Assembly (NCBI GenBank): GCA_018105865.1
Contig: JACLAT010000155.1
Coordinates: forward strand, 1 to 64,000
Reading direction: 5' to 3'
Length of the DNA: 64,000 nt
From: Metaphire vulgaris
Lineage: Eukaryota; Annelida; Clitellata; Crassiclitellata; Megascolecidae
The notes under the pieces are model-generated. The model worked only from the letters and a program-made list of their open reading frames with translations. It did not search any database and was not told the DNA's origin. Every line of letters starts with the position of its first letter. Position 1 is the first letter of the stretch. The position numbers and the translations under genes were made by a program. Positions 22,191 to 34,033 of the stretch are shown here, one piece after another.

Positions 22191-23620
22191 AGTAGTAGTA
22201 GTAGTAGTAGTAGACTTCTTTAGCGCCATTGTAGTAGTACATCTGCACCAGTCGATGGTCGCTTCAGTGAATAATCGTAGTCGTGAATCATTGTCCGTGG
22301 TGAATCGAGGTTGTAATCCAAAGGTCAGTCCGTACTTCCAGATTCCAGGTTAAGGCGGATATGCAGTCAGGAATAGATGTGTTTTAAGTCTAGACCTGAA
22401 GGTAGTAAGACAATCAGTTTGGCGGACCTGTACCGGCAGAGAATTCCAAAGTCTGGGTCCGGCGACAGAAAAAGCACGTTTTCCAGTAGTAGTCCTGCTA
22501 TAGGGTATGTAAAGAGTAGTAGCGTCAGATGACCTCGTTGAGTGCTGGTTGTCTTGAGCAGTCAGTAACGATCGGAGATACATTGGCTGATTTGTGTGGA
22601 GCGTCTTATGCACAATGAGACTTATCTTGAATTCAATTCTTTGTTTGACAGGTAGCCAATGAAGTGATTTTAGGATCGGTGTGATGTGCTCATATTTGGC
22701 AGTTCCAGTGATAGCCCTGGCTAATGAATTTTGAATCCTTTGCAGGCGGTTTAAGTCGGATTTTGAAATACCAGTATACAGTGAATTGCAGTAGTCGAGA
22801 CGACTCGATACCAAAGCGTTGGCCAGAGGAATAAGTGCAGAGGAAGGGATGAGGTGTCTAATCGCCCTTACATCTCGCATGTTATAGTGAGCAGAACGGC
22901 AGACGAAGGAAATGTGTTCTGAGAATGAGAGGTGATTATCAAAAATAACTCCAAGATTTCGAGCAGACTGAGAGGGATGAATCGGTGAAGTGCCAAAGGA
23001 AAGACATGTTGATGACAAGTCAATCTTCTTAAGCTGAGGTGGTGTTCCAATCAGTAGAAATTGGGTTTTTTCTGGATTTAGGAGGAGTTTGTTTTTATTC
23101 ATCCAAGTGTGCACAGAAGCCAGAATGCTTGACAGACGTTCCAGGGATGGTAAGGTAGATGGTTGGTCGAAACTCAAAAAAATTTGGGTATCGTCTGCGT
23201 ACAAATGATAAGCAGCATTTTGCATGTTGAGAAGGTGACTGAGAGGGGCAGTGTAGAGTATAAAAAGAAGAGGTCCTAAAACAGAGCCTTGTGGGACACC
23301 GCAATCAAGCTTTCTAGATTCTGACATGCAGTTCTTGACACACACAGATTGCATACGATTTTGAAGATAAGACTTGAACCAATTTAGTGCAGCACCGGTA
23401 ATGCCAAACCAGTTTTCGAGCCGGTGAATGAGTATCGAGTGGTTCACGTGTCAAATGCAGCGGTGAGATCCAGGAGGACAAGAGCAGTGACTTTACCTGA
23501 TCTATAGCGGTTATGATGCTATTCTGAACAGTAAGAAGAGCTGTTTCTGCGGAATGAAGCTTACGATATGCCGATTGAAGAGGTGTATAAAGAGAGTTTA
23601 AGGAGGATCTGGAGTCCGGG
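22191..23620 (-). pseudogene. CR1/L2-like LINE, 5'-truncated, with long intact reverse-transcriptase frame
   Basis: A 365-codon open frame (22350-23447) holds the reverse transcriptase from the H-S-I-L-I-H-R-L helix on: [75 protein letters not shown] and KRAFSVAGPRLWNSLP. The upstream part (AFDxxxH region, 23450-23580) lies in another frame, so one frameshift separates it. The 3' tail ends in an AGT repeat at about 22195-22215. It is one of the best preserved LINE frames in the window, but there is no endonuclease because the 5' end is missing. Confidence 0.88.
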
Positions 23621-23794
23621 CAGTGGAGGATCTGGGGTCCGGGGCAGAAGGGGGCACCCATGTGGGTTTGTGTCTAGGGCACCAAGTTGGCCTAATCCGC
23701 CCCGGCATATGGTAAAGGGATCAAGAACAGTAAATATATTCAGTCCTTCAAAAACAAAGACCAAGCTATCATAATTGATAAATAACAATAATAA

Positions 23795-24092
23795 AAATGA
23801 ACTTCTATAGCACCAATTATAATACCTATGGATATCAATCGATGGTACTTCAAATCCATCCGCAGAAGACCAGGTCCACCCAGAGATCAGACAAAGGGAA
23901 AGAGCAAGACAGACTATAGAGGAAAGGCTGATTGAAAGAGATGTGTTTTAAGCCTGGATCTCAAAATACCCAATGATCTGACAGCCAGAAGGAGAGTGTT
24001 CCAGATATTTGACCCAGAAAAAGAAAAAAGCTGTCTTACCAATTTCAGTGTTTGTTTTAGGTACATTTAACAATGAAACAGCAAACATTGTT
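23795..24092 (-). pseudogene. LINE 3' tail (family of the 16-19 kb LINE)
   Basis: Matches the last 300 bases of that LINE (ATCGATGGTACTTC, GAGAGATCAG-type 3' UTR, then KAFSFSG-like codons). Truncated 5'. An AATT repeat (24095-24124) follows. Confidence 0.75.
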
Positions 24093-24094
24093 GA

Positions 24095-24124
24095 ATAATT
24101 AATTAATTAATTAATTAATTAATT
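24095..24124. repeat. (AATT)n microsatellite
   Basis: Seven tandem TAAT/AATT units. Confidence 0.9.
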
Positions 24125-24560
24125 GGATAATTTTATTATTTGGAAAGTAGTATATGTTTTAAAATTTTTCTTTTAAATTCATTTAAATTTAATATATTAG
24201 TTATAAAGGAGGGGAGAATTTCAGATTCGAGATCCAAATATAGTAAATATAGTTCGAATATAGTAAATATTCTGGTGTTAGTTTTTGCAAACGGAATAAT
24301 ATATTGATTATTAATTCTTGCATTGTGAGTATGTAGTTTATTATTTTAAAATAGTAATTTTTATTTTAAAAATCAGTGGTAGAAGTTTGTTTTTATATTT
24401 ACACATTAAGGTTGAGGTTCGTTGTTTATGAATATCAGCAATAATACAGTAAGAATATTTACAGTTTTATATAGATTTATTGTATTGGTAAAATACAATA
24501 CTGTAAAATGGCTTTTTATTAATAGATTTCATTATATCATCGTCATCATTTCCTCTTTCC
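24125..24560. other. AT-rich non-coding stretch
   Basis: Contains a short direct repeat (ATATAGTAAATAT twice near 24240-24270). No coding signal. Confidence 0.35.
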
Positions 24561-27060
24561 TTCAGTAGTTGAAGATAAGGTGACATCATGAATCAAGCAT
24601 TTCCAGGCAGTTGTTTCTTTTGATGTTTTTGTTGATGTTGTTATAGCCATTCCAGTTCATTCTTCTATATCGTCCGCCCATCTTCTGTTCGACCGACCTC
24701 TCTTTTTTTCCTGGCATGATACCTTGTTGAATTGCTGGTTGTATGTTATCTTTGGCATCTCTTTGTGTGACCGAAATAAGTCAATTTGCGTCTTTGGCAG
24801 GTGTGAAAGAATTTTCGTTTGGTATTGGCTCTTTTTATAACTTCTTCGTTTGTTTGGTTTTTCTGTCCATGATATTCTTTGCATTGTTCTGAAGTAAAAC
24901 ATTTCAAAGGCATCTAGTTTTTGTATTATTTTCTTTTTGATGGCCCAGCTTTCACATCCATATGTTGCTGCACTCCATTCCATACATTCCATTGATCTTC
25001 GTTTGTTTTCAATGCTGATAGTGTTGCTTTTCCAGACAATTTTTAATCTCCACATTACTTCTCTGCCTTTTCCTATTCGTGAGTTTATTTCTTCTTCAAG
25101 ATTTTCATCACTGCTGATTACTGCTCCTATATATGTGAATGTGTCTGCCTGTTCAAGATTCTGTTCATTGACAGTAATCTTAATTTTCTTTCCATTTGTT
25201 GTCTTGACTTTTGTTTTAGCTTCGTTGCGGTGAAGGCCATATTTTTTGCTTTCCAAACTTATTCTGTCGACCAGTTGCTGTAATTCTTCTTCCGATGTTG
25301 CTATTAGGATTATAACATCAGCATTTCTCTAATTGTTGATTGTTTTTCCATCATCAATCCCTGCTGCTTTTCTGTTTGCTGATTTCCTCACAGCTTCTTC
25401 TACCTCAGATCTCTGGGGAGGAGGTTCAGAGTCTTGCCTATTGTTATTTGGGTGTGTGTTTATTTCTTCCATGCTTTCATTTCACCATAAAACAATTCAT
25501 TTCAGTATTCCTTCAATCTGTCTGCTATCATTTTCTTATCAGATGACATTAAACCATTTTTTATCTACATTAATACAGTAATTCAGTGCAATTTTGGAGC
25601 AAATTTCCTGGTCAGATCCTTTAATTTTTCATATGTTCCTCTGTTATTCCCTCAGTTTGCTTGTTCTTCCAGTTCAGTACAGATGCTATTGATTTGCTGG
25701 CTTTTGTCTCCTCCTAAGTTCTTTTGCACCTCTTGATTTAACTTTTTGTATTGTTCTTGTTCTACAAGTGTGGTTGTATTTTCAATAGTCTTTCTCGTGT
25801 AACTAACTTCCATGTCTCTGATGTTATCCATTCTTTGTTCTTGCGTTTTTGTTTCTTCTGTAGATTTTGCACCGCTGTATCCTTCCCATAATTCATCAAG
25901 TGCTTTTTCTTCTTGCACTTTTTGTAATATTGCAAACCTATTTATTTAAGTTATATTTGATTGGTTGCTGTGGCTTCTTTAATTTTGTAGACGTATCTTC
26001 ATAACTGCCACTAGCAGTTGGTGGTCACTATCAACAGCTGTACCAGGGGAAGTTTTACAGTTCATCGCAATTCTTCTCCATCTATCATTTGTTATAATGT
26101 AAGCAATTTGATTTTTGGTTTGACCATTTGGTGAGGTCCAAGTGTATATTCATCTTGGGTGCTGCTGGAAGAATGTGTTTTGGATGACCATTCCATTCTC
26201 TTCACAAAAATCTGCCAGTAGTTGTCGTCTTTCATTCCTATTGCCCACACCCCAAGTACCTACATAGTTTGCTTTTGTTCCGTCACTTTCAATTTTTGCA
26301 TTGAAATCTCCACGAATGATTGCTATTTATTTCTTTGAGATGTGCAATAATTCTTCACATATCTGATTGTAGAATTCTTGAATTTCATCTTCCTCTGCCT
26401 CAGACGTTGGTGCATAAACCTGTAAGATGCTTATTTTAATCGGACTTCCTGCTATCTTTGTGCTGAGTATTCTGTCACTGATAGTTTTGTATCTAATTAT
26501 ATTGGGCGATAGATCTATTCTGATATAAAATGCAACTCATTTTTGTCCCGATTTTGTTCAACCACTGTACACGGTGGTATTTCCCTTGGTGGTAATAAAA
26601 TGTCTTTCTCCTTCCCATCTCGTTTCTGCAAAACCTTCCACATCTACTTTAAATCGTTTTAGTTCGGATTCCACGAGTGCTAGTTTTCCCACTCCTATCA
26701 GGCTTCTTACATTCCAGGTGCCGAGTCTGAATTTGTGTTTTCTTGTCTTTATCTTAGTCATGCTTGAGTTTGGCTGGAAATTTTCGACTTCAGGACTTCC
26801 CTCTCTGGGCTTTGACCATGATGTGTCATCAATGCTTTTTGAAGGCTTCCAGTCTCCCTTGCCGTTCAGTCCTTCCCCAGTAGTGTTTAGCTCAACATCT
26901 ACCCTGGGGGTTTCCGTTTCCGTCAAACAAATATAATTACCTTTATCTGCTCTTTTCATGACGTGTACTATAGTTTGATTAAGACAGTAGGTCCCAAGTC
27001 TTTCTGTCTCGCGGTTGCAAAGCCTTTATATCAATTGGATTGATATCTCACCTTCACATA
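24561..27060 (-). pseudogene. RTE/CFDP2-like LINE with internal deletion
   Basis: On the minus strand the endonuclease begins at 26760 (LGTWNVRSLIGVGKLALVES, FAETRWEGERHF) and continues through broken frames with RGDFNAK and SDHQLL catalytic motifs. A coiled linker follows (25652-25918). The reverse-transcriptase fingers and palm are missing: the frame passes from VRKSANRKAAGIDD directly to ADVIILIATSEEEL, then the C-terminal part is kept at 24657-25256 (TFTYIGAVISSDENLEEEI, YGCESWAIKK, RRWADDI). Proteins of this type are often labelled craniofacial development protein 2-like. The element is dead. Confidence 0.8.
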
Positions 27061-27459
27061 AGGTAATCAGCACTGCTGAATACAAATAACTAGCTGACCT
27101 TCAACTGCTGCTTGCTACTCTCCTGCCGCTGCCAAGTGAGAGAGAAATTGGTTCTTCTGCTTCCTTGCCGTTGTCTATATAGGTCATCCGCGAACGGAGT
27201 CATTGTCCTCTTTCTTAGGTGTCGCTATTCGCCGGTGGAAACAATTCTTTTGAAGGATCGCGATTATTTCGATCGATGACTTAATTTCCCGCATTTCGAT
27301 CGCTTTTCCGCTTTTCGAGTGCTTTTCGATCAAAACATTTCGATACTTGCCACTGATAAAGAAAATTCGAGAAAATTCGAGAAAATCTGCTTAAAATCCG
27401 CTTAAAAGACGTTCCAGCATTATATGCCTAATAATATTAAATATTTTAGATAATTTGTT

Positions 27460-28060
27460 ATCTAGTAATTCTGGTCAGGGATTTTGGAGATGTTTTTGAG
27501 AGAATTTGTATATTATTAATTTTCAGTCTCGGAATGCAGCTAGGCATTATTTTGCTTTTAGGTCTAAATATTATAAAATTGGTTGTATGAATATCTAATA
27601 ATAGGTATTATTTGTAGACCAGTCAGTAATTTTGAGTAGTTCAAGAATTATTTGAGAGATAAGTTCATTTAAATTAGAGTGACTAGCCACTACATTGGCA
27701 TCTTCAAATAATAAGTAAATAGAGTAAGACGAAATTTTTGGTGTCATTAAAAATAATAAATAGGAGAGGCCCTAGAATAGAGCCTTGAGGAACAACAAAT
27801 TTTAAATTTAATTTATTGGAAATAGTAGAATTTATGTAGGTGTATTGCATGCGATTTGTCAGATAGCTAGAAAACCAGTGATGAGATTGATTACATTGAC
27901 CCTTGATTACATAATGTTGTAATTTATGGTCAATTACATCAAATGCTCTTGCTAAATCAAGAAAAAATATCAATAGTATATTTATTATTTTTTAAAAATT
28001 CTGAATTGTCATCTGTTAATTTAAGTGGGGCATATGAATAATATGCTTGGACCTGAAGCC
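27460..28060 (-). pseudogene. LINE reverse-transcriptase fragment
   Basis: An 89-codon frame at 27704-27973 contains LDLARAFDVIDHKL and VVPQGSILGPLLFIIFND, the A and B blocks of a CR1/jockey-like reverse transcriptase. The sequence at 28040-28100 also occurs, inverted, at 34.73-34.79 kb. Confidence 0.7.
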
Positions 28061-28109
28061 AAATTGAGAATGAGAAAGCATGTTATATTTATCTAAGTAA
28101 TTTATGATT

Positions 28110-28990
28110 CTGGAGTGCATATCTAGACTGGCATTAAAGAATATAAAAACAGGAGTTAAATGCAGTGGGGAAGATCTAAACAACTTGAAGTTTGCAGACG
28201 ATATCAGCCTGATGAGTGAAAATATTCAGGATCTACAAACTATCACTAATGAAGTAAATGATACAAGCAAACAATTTGGCCTGAAAATTAACAATTGAAA
28301 AACAAAAGATATGGTTGTTTCGAGGGACGGCAACGATGAAATAGAAATCATACTAAATGGACAAATATTGGGAAAAGTTGAAACATTCAAGTACGTAAGA
28401 GGAATACTCAAGAGCGACGGAAAACACACAGAGGACGTGAAAATGAAAATAATTAGATGATTACAAACAATGGGAAGAATGAGAACACACCTGGAGGAAC
28501 AAAAGCTTAACAATTAATACAAAACTGAAATTGTACAATACATTAGTAATACCCCAAATTTTATATGGATGGGAAACTTGGGTAATAAAAAAAGCAGACG
28601 AAAAAGGTTTAATAGTTGCAGAGATGAGCTGTCTAAGAAAAATAATGGGAGTCAGCAAATATCAACAATTGAGAAATGAAGACATCAGGCAACATACAGG
28701 AGCCACAGAAACAATTATCGGTAAAGTACGCAAAAGGAGATTAAATTGTTTTGGGCATGTTAAAAGAATGGACAACAATAGATGGGCCTAGAAAGCACTG
28801 CATACGCACAAAGTAGAAGGAGACAGAGGGAGAGGAAGGCCGAGAAAAAGATGGATGGATAACATCAAGGAAGATCTCAAGCAAAGAACATGTCGATTGT
28901 TGAAGGATGCAGATTAGCGCAAGATCGAGCGAAGTGGAAACGTTTCGTATCTAACTATTGCCGCCATGCAGGCAGAAAGTGAAGATGATG
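28110..28990 (+). pseudogene. RTE/CFDP2-like LINE 3' fragment
   Basis: The plus strand reads NLKFADDISLMSENIQDL (catalytic ADD), then TFKYVRGILKSDGKH, PQILYGWETWVIKKADEKG and CFGHVKRMDNNRWA, ending with RGRPRKRWMDNIKEDL. Stop codons at 28298, 28457 and 28789 and frameshifts break the frame. Confidence 0.8.
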
Positions 28991-29690
28991 ATGAATTTAT
29001 GAGTCTAATGTAAAGTGCCTGTGTGCCTCTTTCTGTAGGGCAGTGGTTCTCAACGTCCTCTGCATGCCACCAGGGGCAATTTGAATTTTAAAGGGGCAAT
29101 TGGAACATTTAAAATTTGTAACAGGGCAATTTGAGAATCATATAATATCCCTTGTTTAATAGACTACGACATGATGACCCCAACCGTGTTAGAAAAAAAC
29201 GTTTCCGTTGATTAGTCAATAGATAGTTTAACAAGTGGAGTGATTGACCAGAATAGCAAGTTAAATTCTGCGTTATAGACGACTGTTACGTAACAGATGC
29301 GATGATCCATTTACTTTTGCTTATTAGTTTTCTGTTTCGCAAACAGCAAGGCACTATCAATTAATCATTGCTATAGAGCCTAAATAATAAATTCCAGACC
29401 TTGCAGTGCATTTACTTGCCATGTCCATCGGGACGGAGTGGACATCCTAAGTATGGTCTACCTAACACCCTCCTCTGACGACGAGTGATTGTCAAAATAC
29501 TAGAACATTTTAAGATTACATTATACTGCGAATGGATCTTCTGGTAAGGGGGTTGTCAGTCGCCGATATATTTGACTTTAACATGTCACTTCAGTGAAAC
29601 ATTGACACTGTCAAAATATTTCTTCTCAGGCCTTCGAATATTGTACTTATCGGTACTTGCTATGTTAGAATCTCGTAATGGGCGAATTAC

Positions 29691-29784
29691 CTGTTTCTGG
29701 TATTTCTGTCTGAGCCATCGCCTGGAACAGAAAAACTGTCGCAATGAGAATCATCGCGAAGAGTTGAACGACTCCTTTCGCCAT
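29691..29784 (-). CDS. Signal-peptide exon of a secreted cysteine-rich protein (gene B)
   Basis: An ATG at 29784 opens 31 codons, MAKGVVQLF... with a hydrophobic core and an AMA-Q signal-cleavage-like end, before a splice donor (CAG|GTAATTCG). The exon ends in phase 1. A TATA-like CATAAAAGG lies about 85-90 bases upstream (29867-29875). The downstream exon with matching phase and strand is 15721-15950. The reading frame on the opposite strand through this region is longer, but it has no features and no splice logic. The pairing is inferred. The exon itself is identical in both arms. Confidence 0.55.
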
Positions 29785-30061
29785 TGCAGATCACCGTTCG
29801 ACCAACTGATGAAGAACAGAGTTGCTGAGCGTAGATCGTCAATGATTTCCACCAATCTCAACGCCGCCTTTTATGCAGAAATTTTTCGTCGCGCTTTGAA
29901 ATATTTTTCATTGGTATCGACGTAATGTGCATTAATTTGAATAGATTTTTCTCCCGATGGGCAACACAATAACTTGAGAAGAAAATAATAACCTCTGGGA
30001 AACATCATAAATAATTGATCAACTCCAGCGATTCAAGACGTTGCAGTGCATTGCTATGGTA

Positions 30062-30530
30062 GTTTGACAGGTGCGAATACATTATTAGATGACTTGAAAA
30101 ATCGATCATTACCATTTGTTTTCAAAAATATTTTGAAGACGTTTTATCAATTCTAGCGAATGAACGTTCCATGGCATTGCTATATAGTTGACGGGTGCGA
30201 ATACATTATTAGATGACTTGAAAAATCGATCATTACCATTTGTTTTCAAAAATATTTTGAAGACGTTTTATCAATTCTAGCGAATGAACGTTCCATGGCA
30301 TTGCTATATAGTTGACGGGTTCGAATACATTATTAGATGACTTGAAAAATCGATCATTACCATTTGTTTTCAAAAATATTTTGAAGACGTTTCATCAATT
30401 CTAGCGAATGAACGTTCCATGGCATTGCTATATAGTTGACGGGTGCGAATACATTATTAGATGACTTGAAAAATCGATCATTACCATTTGTTTTTAAAAA
30501 TATTTTCGAGATATTTAGAATATCTATATC
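30062..30530. repeat. Minisatellite, unit about 123 bp, 3.8 copies
   Basis: The block from GTGCGAATACATTATTAGAT to GAACGTTCCATGGCATTGCT is repeated head to tail with only a few substitutions. The right arm has about 1.6 copies (33466-33665), so copy number differs between arms. Confidence 0.92.
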
Positions 30531-30535
30531 TTCAT

Positions 30536-33465
30536 CGCATTCGTTGCTGAAGCCACGAGGAAGTCCCGGAAAGAGGTCGGACTATTCGGACAAGTAGAAC
30601 TAGTAGGATCCGTTGTCGAATTGGCTGTGGTTTGGCGACCTCTGTGAGGGTCAACACTAGTGGGAAGATTGTAGCAGAAACATAAGGACTATTTTATTTA
30701 CCGAGTGGTTAGGTGATTGCCGAGTAGCTGTCCTATACAAGAAGGGCCAATGAAATAGGGACTGCTCTGTTTCGTTGCAAATATTTTCACATCCCCTAGT
30801 TAGATTGCATCAAATTTGGTGTACTTCTGAAATATAAAATCACGTATGCAGCCATTGTTGTCGCTCAAATGTCCAGGTGCAGCGGGGCCACCTAGCGAAC
30901 TCCATGCTAGAGGTAGTAATCATTCATAAGAATATGAACAAAAACGATTGTTTGCTAAAAGTAGTAACTGGAACAAAAGTGAGAAGTGTCGGTCTGTCAT
31001 GCAATTTCGCATGGACGTTTGGTCGCCTGTGAATAATATTATTGTCTTATGGGCTGCGTATAAATTCCTATAAAGCTATTATAATAGTTCTCGTCCGGAC
31101 AGAATGGGGACAATTGCTTCCTTGCTGTCTCTGCGTCGTACTGGTACGACCAACTTTTTTCAACAGGCGTTCAATACTCGTTCTACTTAGCATCTTATTT
31201 GGAGATTCTGTCAAAAGTCGTCGCAATCTCCAGAATACTCCTGACGCAGGCCATTTATTAAGTTTGGTACTTTCCCGTTATCCGGACCCAAGTGAAGAGA
31301 TACTTAGGGTTAGGGTGAGGATTATGGTTAGGGTTTAGGTTGTGGTGAGGGTTAGGGTTTTAGCCTAACCATAACCCTCACCCTAACCAACACCCTAACC
31401 CTAAACCTATCTCTTCACTGGGGTTCAGATAACGGGAAAATACCTTAAGTTTCTATATTCTGCCCAATTATTGACATATTCATAGAATTTCTTAACAAAC
31501 ACAGACTGTAAATAAAACAACGACATAAACGTGGCGCTAGCAAAGCAAAATAGCTAGAATTGTTATTTTAGGATCTATTTAATTACATCGCAAAACACAG
31601 TAGTCCTAGCTCATTTTTATGAACGCCTCTTACCCTTAGCCTGGTCTTTTCTCGTCCTGCTTTTCCCAATTTTGGAACCCTGGCTACGACTAATGTACGT
31701 ATTTTAGAATTTATCATTACAGTACAGGACTATGTTATTGAATGCAGATGGTTACATCAGTGGTTTTCACACAGGCTTACTTCGCCTCCTAAACCACTTA
31801 CAACAGGCCCGCCGGAACGAATTTTTGCCAGGGGGTGCAGATTTTGAGGAACGCACTGAGTACGGTCGGAACGAACTTTCAACAGGGGTGCTGCGGTGCA
31901 TGTCTAGAGATGTGATAGATGTGTATGTCGTTAGCAGTGTTTAATCTAGACTCCTGGACACCGGGGGGAAACTGACAAAGCCGGGGGGAAACTGACAAAC
32001 CCGGGGGGAATTCTGCTAGGAGGCTGCTGTTAGTCCATGTAGTATGCCAAATTCAAATTTGCCAATTTTGTCAAAAATGTGCAATAAATTGCCTAAATTT
32101 TGCCTTAAAATGCCTAAACATGCAAAAAATTCCTAAAATTTGTCTTAAAATGCCTAAAAAATGCAAAAATGCCTAAACTTTAGAAGGAAATGCCTAGAAT
32201 TTGCCAAAAATTGCCTACAATTTGCAAAAATTTTGCAAAAAATTTTCTCGCCCCCCCAAGAAAAGTGTGAAATGACGCCATTGATCTTAGTGAAACGGTT
32301 AGAGAGTTGAGTAAGTAGAGTGGTTCTCCCATGCTTGAGGACCTCTGCTGGGATTCCGTCAATACCGGAAGCTTTCTCAGATAGTCAGGTGGCTAGGTGC
32401 AACATTGTGCAAAATGGACCTACCAGCAAAAAATACATTTTTGTGATCAGGAAAAGAAGGCAAACAACATAGGATATTGACACATCCTCAATTATGGGAA
32501 AAATTTGTGATATATTTGGACCTTCGAAAAATAATTACTACTTTTACTTTTAATTTAGTTTTGGCTTCCTTATTTGACTTTCACTTTCAATTACGGTTTT
32601 TAGTGTCATTTAATTTCTATGTCAGTTCTAATTTTACTTTGTAAATAATTGTTAATTTTACTTTTACTTTTCCAAAATAAAATTACTTTCACGTTTACTC
32701 TTACTTTTAATTACAGTTTTATGTATATCATACCTTCCAGGCTTCCACTTAATTTATTTCATTTAACAGCAGTAACAGTCATTCACTGGGCTATAGCATG
32801 CTGAATGCACAGCATTATTATACAATGCAACATGTAACGAATACGAACGACTGCCACTTGCCATTACATGCACAGAAACATTTAGTGTAATACCTAAGCT
32901 GTCACTATCAGACAGGAACAAATTCAAAATATGAGTGCAATGACTGCAAGTCTGCAATCAACTGGAAATTATTACGCAAATACGCAATGCTGCTGTTGAG
33001 CTTCATGAAGACACGCATCTCAAGACTTTTTGTGAGCCGGTTTCATTAAAAAAAACTGCCAAATACAGTATCACTCTCCATTTTTCTACCAGCAAACTGT
33101 CTAGATAAACTCATACTTTTCTATTTAGACACTCAAGAGTTGAGATGAATGATAATGTTTGTAAGAATAAACCGAAAGACGGCAGAAGTACAAACAGTAC
33201 GCTATGCCTAAACAACAGTCAGGCATGAACATAAATTTAAAATAAAACGGGAGAAAATTTTAACAATTTTACTTTACCAAATAATTACTACGTTTACTTT
33301 TAATTCATTTTTGGCGTCCTTATTTTACTTCTACTTTCTATTTCAGTTCAAACCTATATTTTACTTCCTATTTCAGCTTTACTGAACTTAATGCAAATAA
33401 TTTTACTTTTAATTTCTATTATTATATAAATTCAGTAATATATCACTGCAAGACAATAACTCTAA
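30536..33465. other. Spacer of the inverted repeat, largely non-coding
   Basis: Holds a head-to-head telomere-like inverted repeat (31258-31450). It also holds short CCGGGGGGAAACTGACAAA direct repeats (31960-32010), a degenerate AAATGCCTAAA repeat (32040-32230), and two direct copies of an ACTTTTACTTTTAATT block (32528 and 33280). Small ORFs show no domain features. The region lies between the two divergent signal-peptide exons and may include their promoters. Confidence 0.45.
31258..31450. repeat. Head-to-head degenerate telomeric repeats in a short palindrome
   Basis: TTAGGG-like repeats (31303-31357) run into CCCTAA-like repeats (31358-31408). The flanks are also inverted copies: TACTTTCCCGTTATCCGG-ACCCAAGTGAAGAGATA on the left against TATCTCTTCACTGGGGTTCAGATAACGGGAAAATA on the right. 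Confidence 0.85.
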
Positions 33466-33848
33466 AATATTTTTGAAAACAAATGGTAATGATCGATTTT
33501 TCAAGTCATCTAATAATGTATTCGCACCCGTCAACTATATAGCAATGCCATGGAACGTTCATTCGCTAGAATTGATAAAACGTCTTCAAAATATTTTTGA
33601 AAACAAATGGTAATGATCGATTTTTCAAGTCATCTAATAATGTATTCGCACCTGTCAAACTACCATAGCAATGCACTGCAACGTCTTGAATCGCTGGAGT
33701 TGATCAATTATTTATGATGTTTCCCAGAGGTTATTATTTTCTTCTCAAGTTATTGTGTTGCCCATCGGGGAAAAAAAATCTATTCAAATTAATGCACATT
33801 ACGTCGATACCAATGAAAAATATTTCAAAGCGCGACGAAAAATTTCTG

Positions 33849-33857
33849 CATAAAAGG
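33849..33857 (+). promoter_or_regulatory. TATA-like box upstream of the signal-peptide exon (gene A)
   Basis: CATAAAAGG 83-91 bases before the ATG at 33940, in a GC-richer context. The mirror copy is at 29867-29875. Confidence 0.4.
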
Positions 33858-33939
33858 CGGCGTTGAGATTGGTGGAAATCATTGACGATCTACGCTCAGC
33901 AACTCTGTTCTTCATCAGTTGGTCGAACGGTGATCTGCA

Positions 33940-34033
33940 ATGGCGAAAGGAGTCGTTCAACTCTTCGCGATGATTCTCATTGCGACAGTTTTTCTGTTCC
34001 AGGCGATGGCTCAGACAGAAATACCAGAAACAG
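33940..34033 (+). CDS. Signal-peptide exon of a secreted cysteine-rich protein (gene A)
   Basis: Identical in sequence to the exon at 29691-29784, on the opposite strand. It encodes an N-terminal Lys, a hydrophobic core LFAMILIATVFLF and the AMAQ end expected of a secretion signal, then TEIPET, and splices out in phase 1 at CAG|GTAATTCG. On the same strand the next phase-1-compatible cysteine-rich exon is 42497-42693, 8.5 kb downstream, so the inferred product is a precursor of about 96 residues. The two-exon model is inference. I cannot exclude further exons. Confidence 0.55.

Larger units (their letters stand above)
28993..30535. repeat. Left arm of a 5.7-kb inverted repeat
   Basis: Inverted counterpart of 33466-34729 with very high identity. 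The outer boundary is AATTTATGAGTC. The arm contains CAGTGGTTCTCAACG, resembling a hAT end, at 29041. It contains the signal-peptide exon on the minus strand and, at the inner end, a minisatellite. No target duplication is seen at the CAGTGG point because the inverted homology continues beyond it. Confidence 0.85.

Noticed and set aside
29572..29925. 117-codon ORF on the plus strand (and 130 codons at 33799-34191 on the minus strand)
   Set aside because: No features. The opposite strand has a TATA-like box, an ATG, a signal peptide and a splice donor, which explains the region better.
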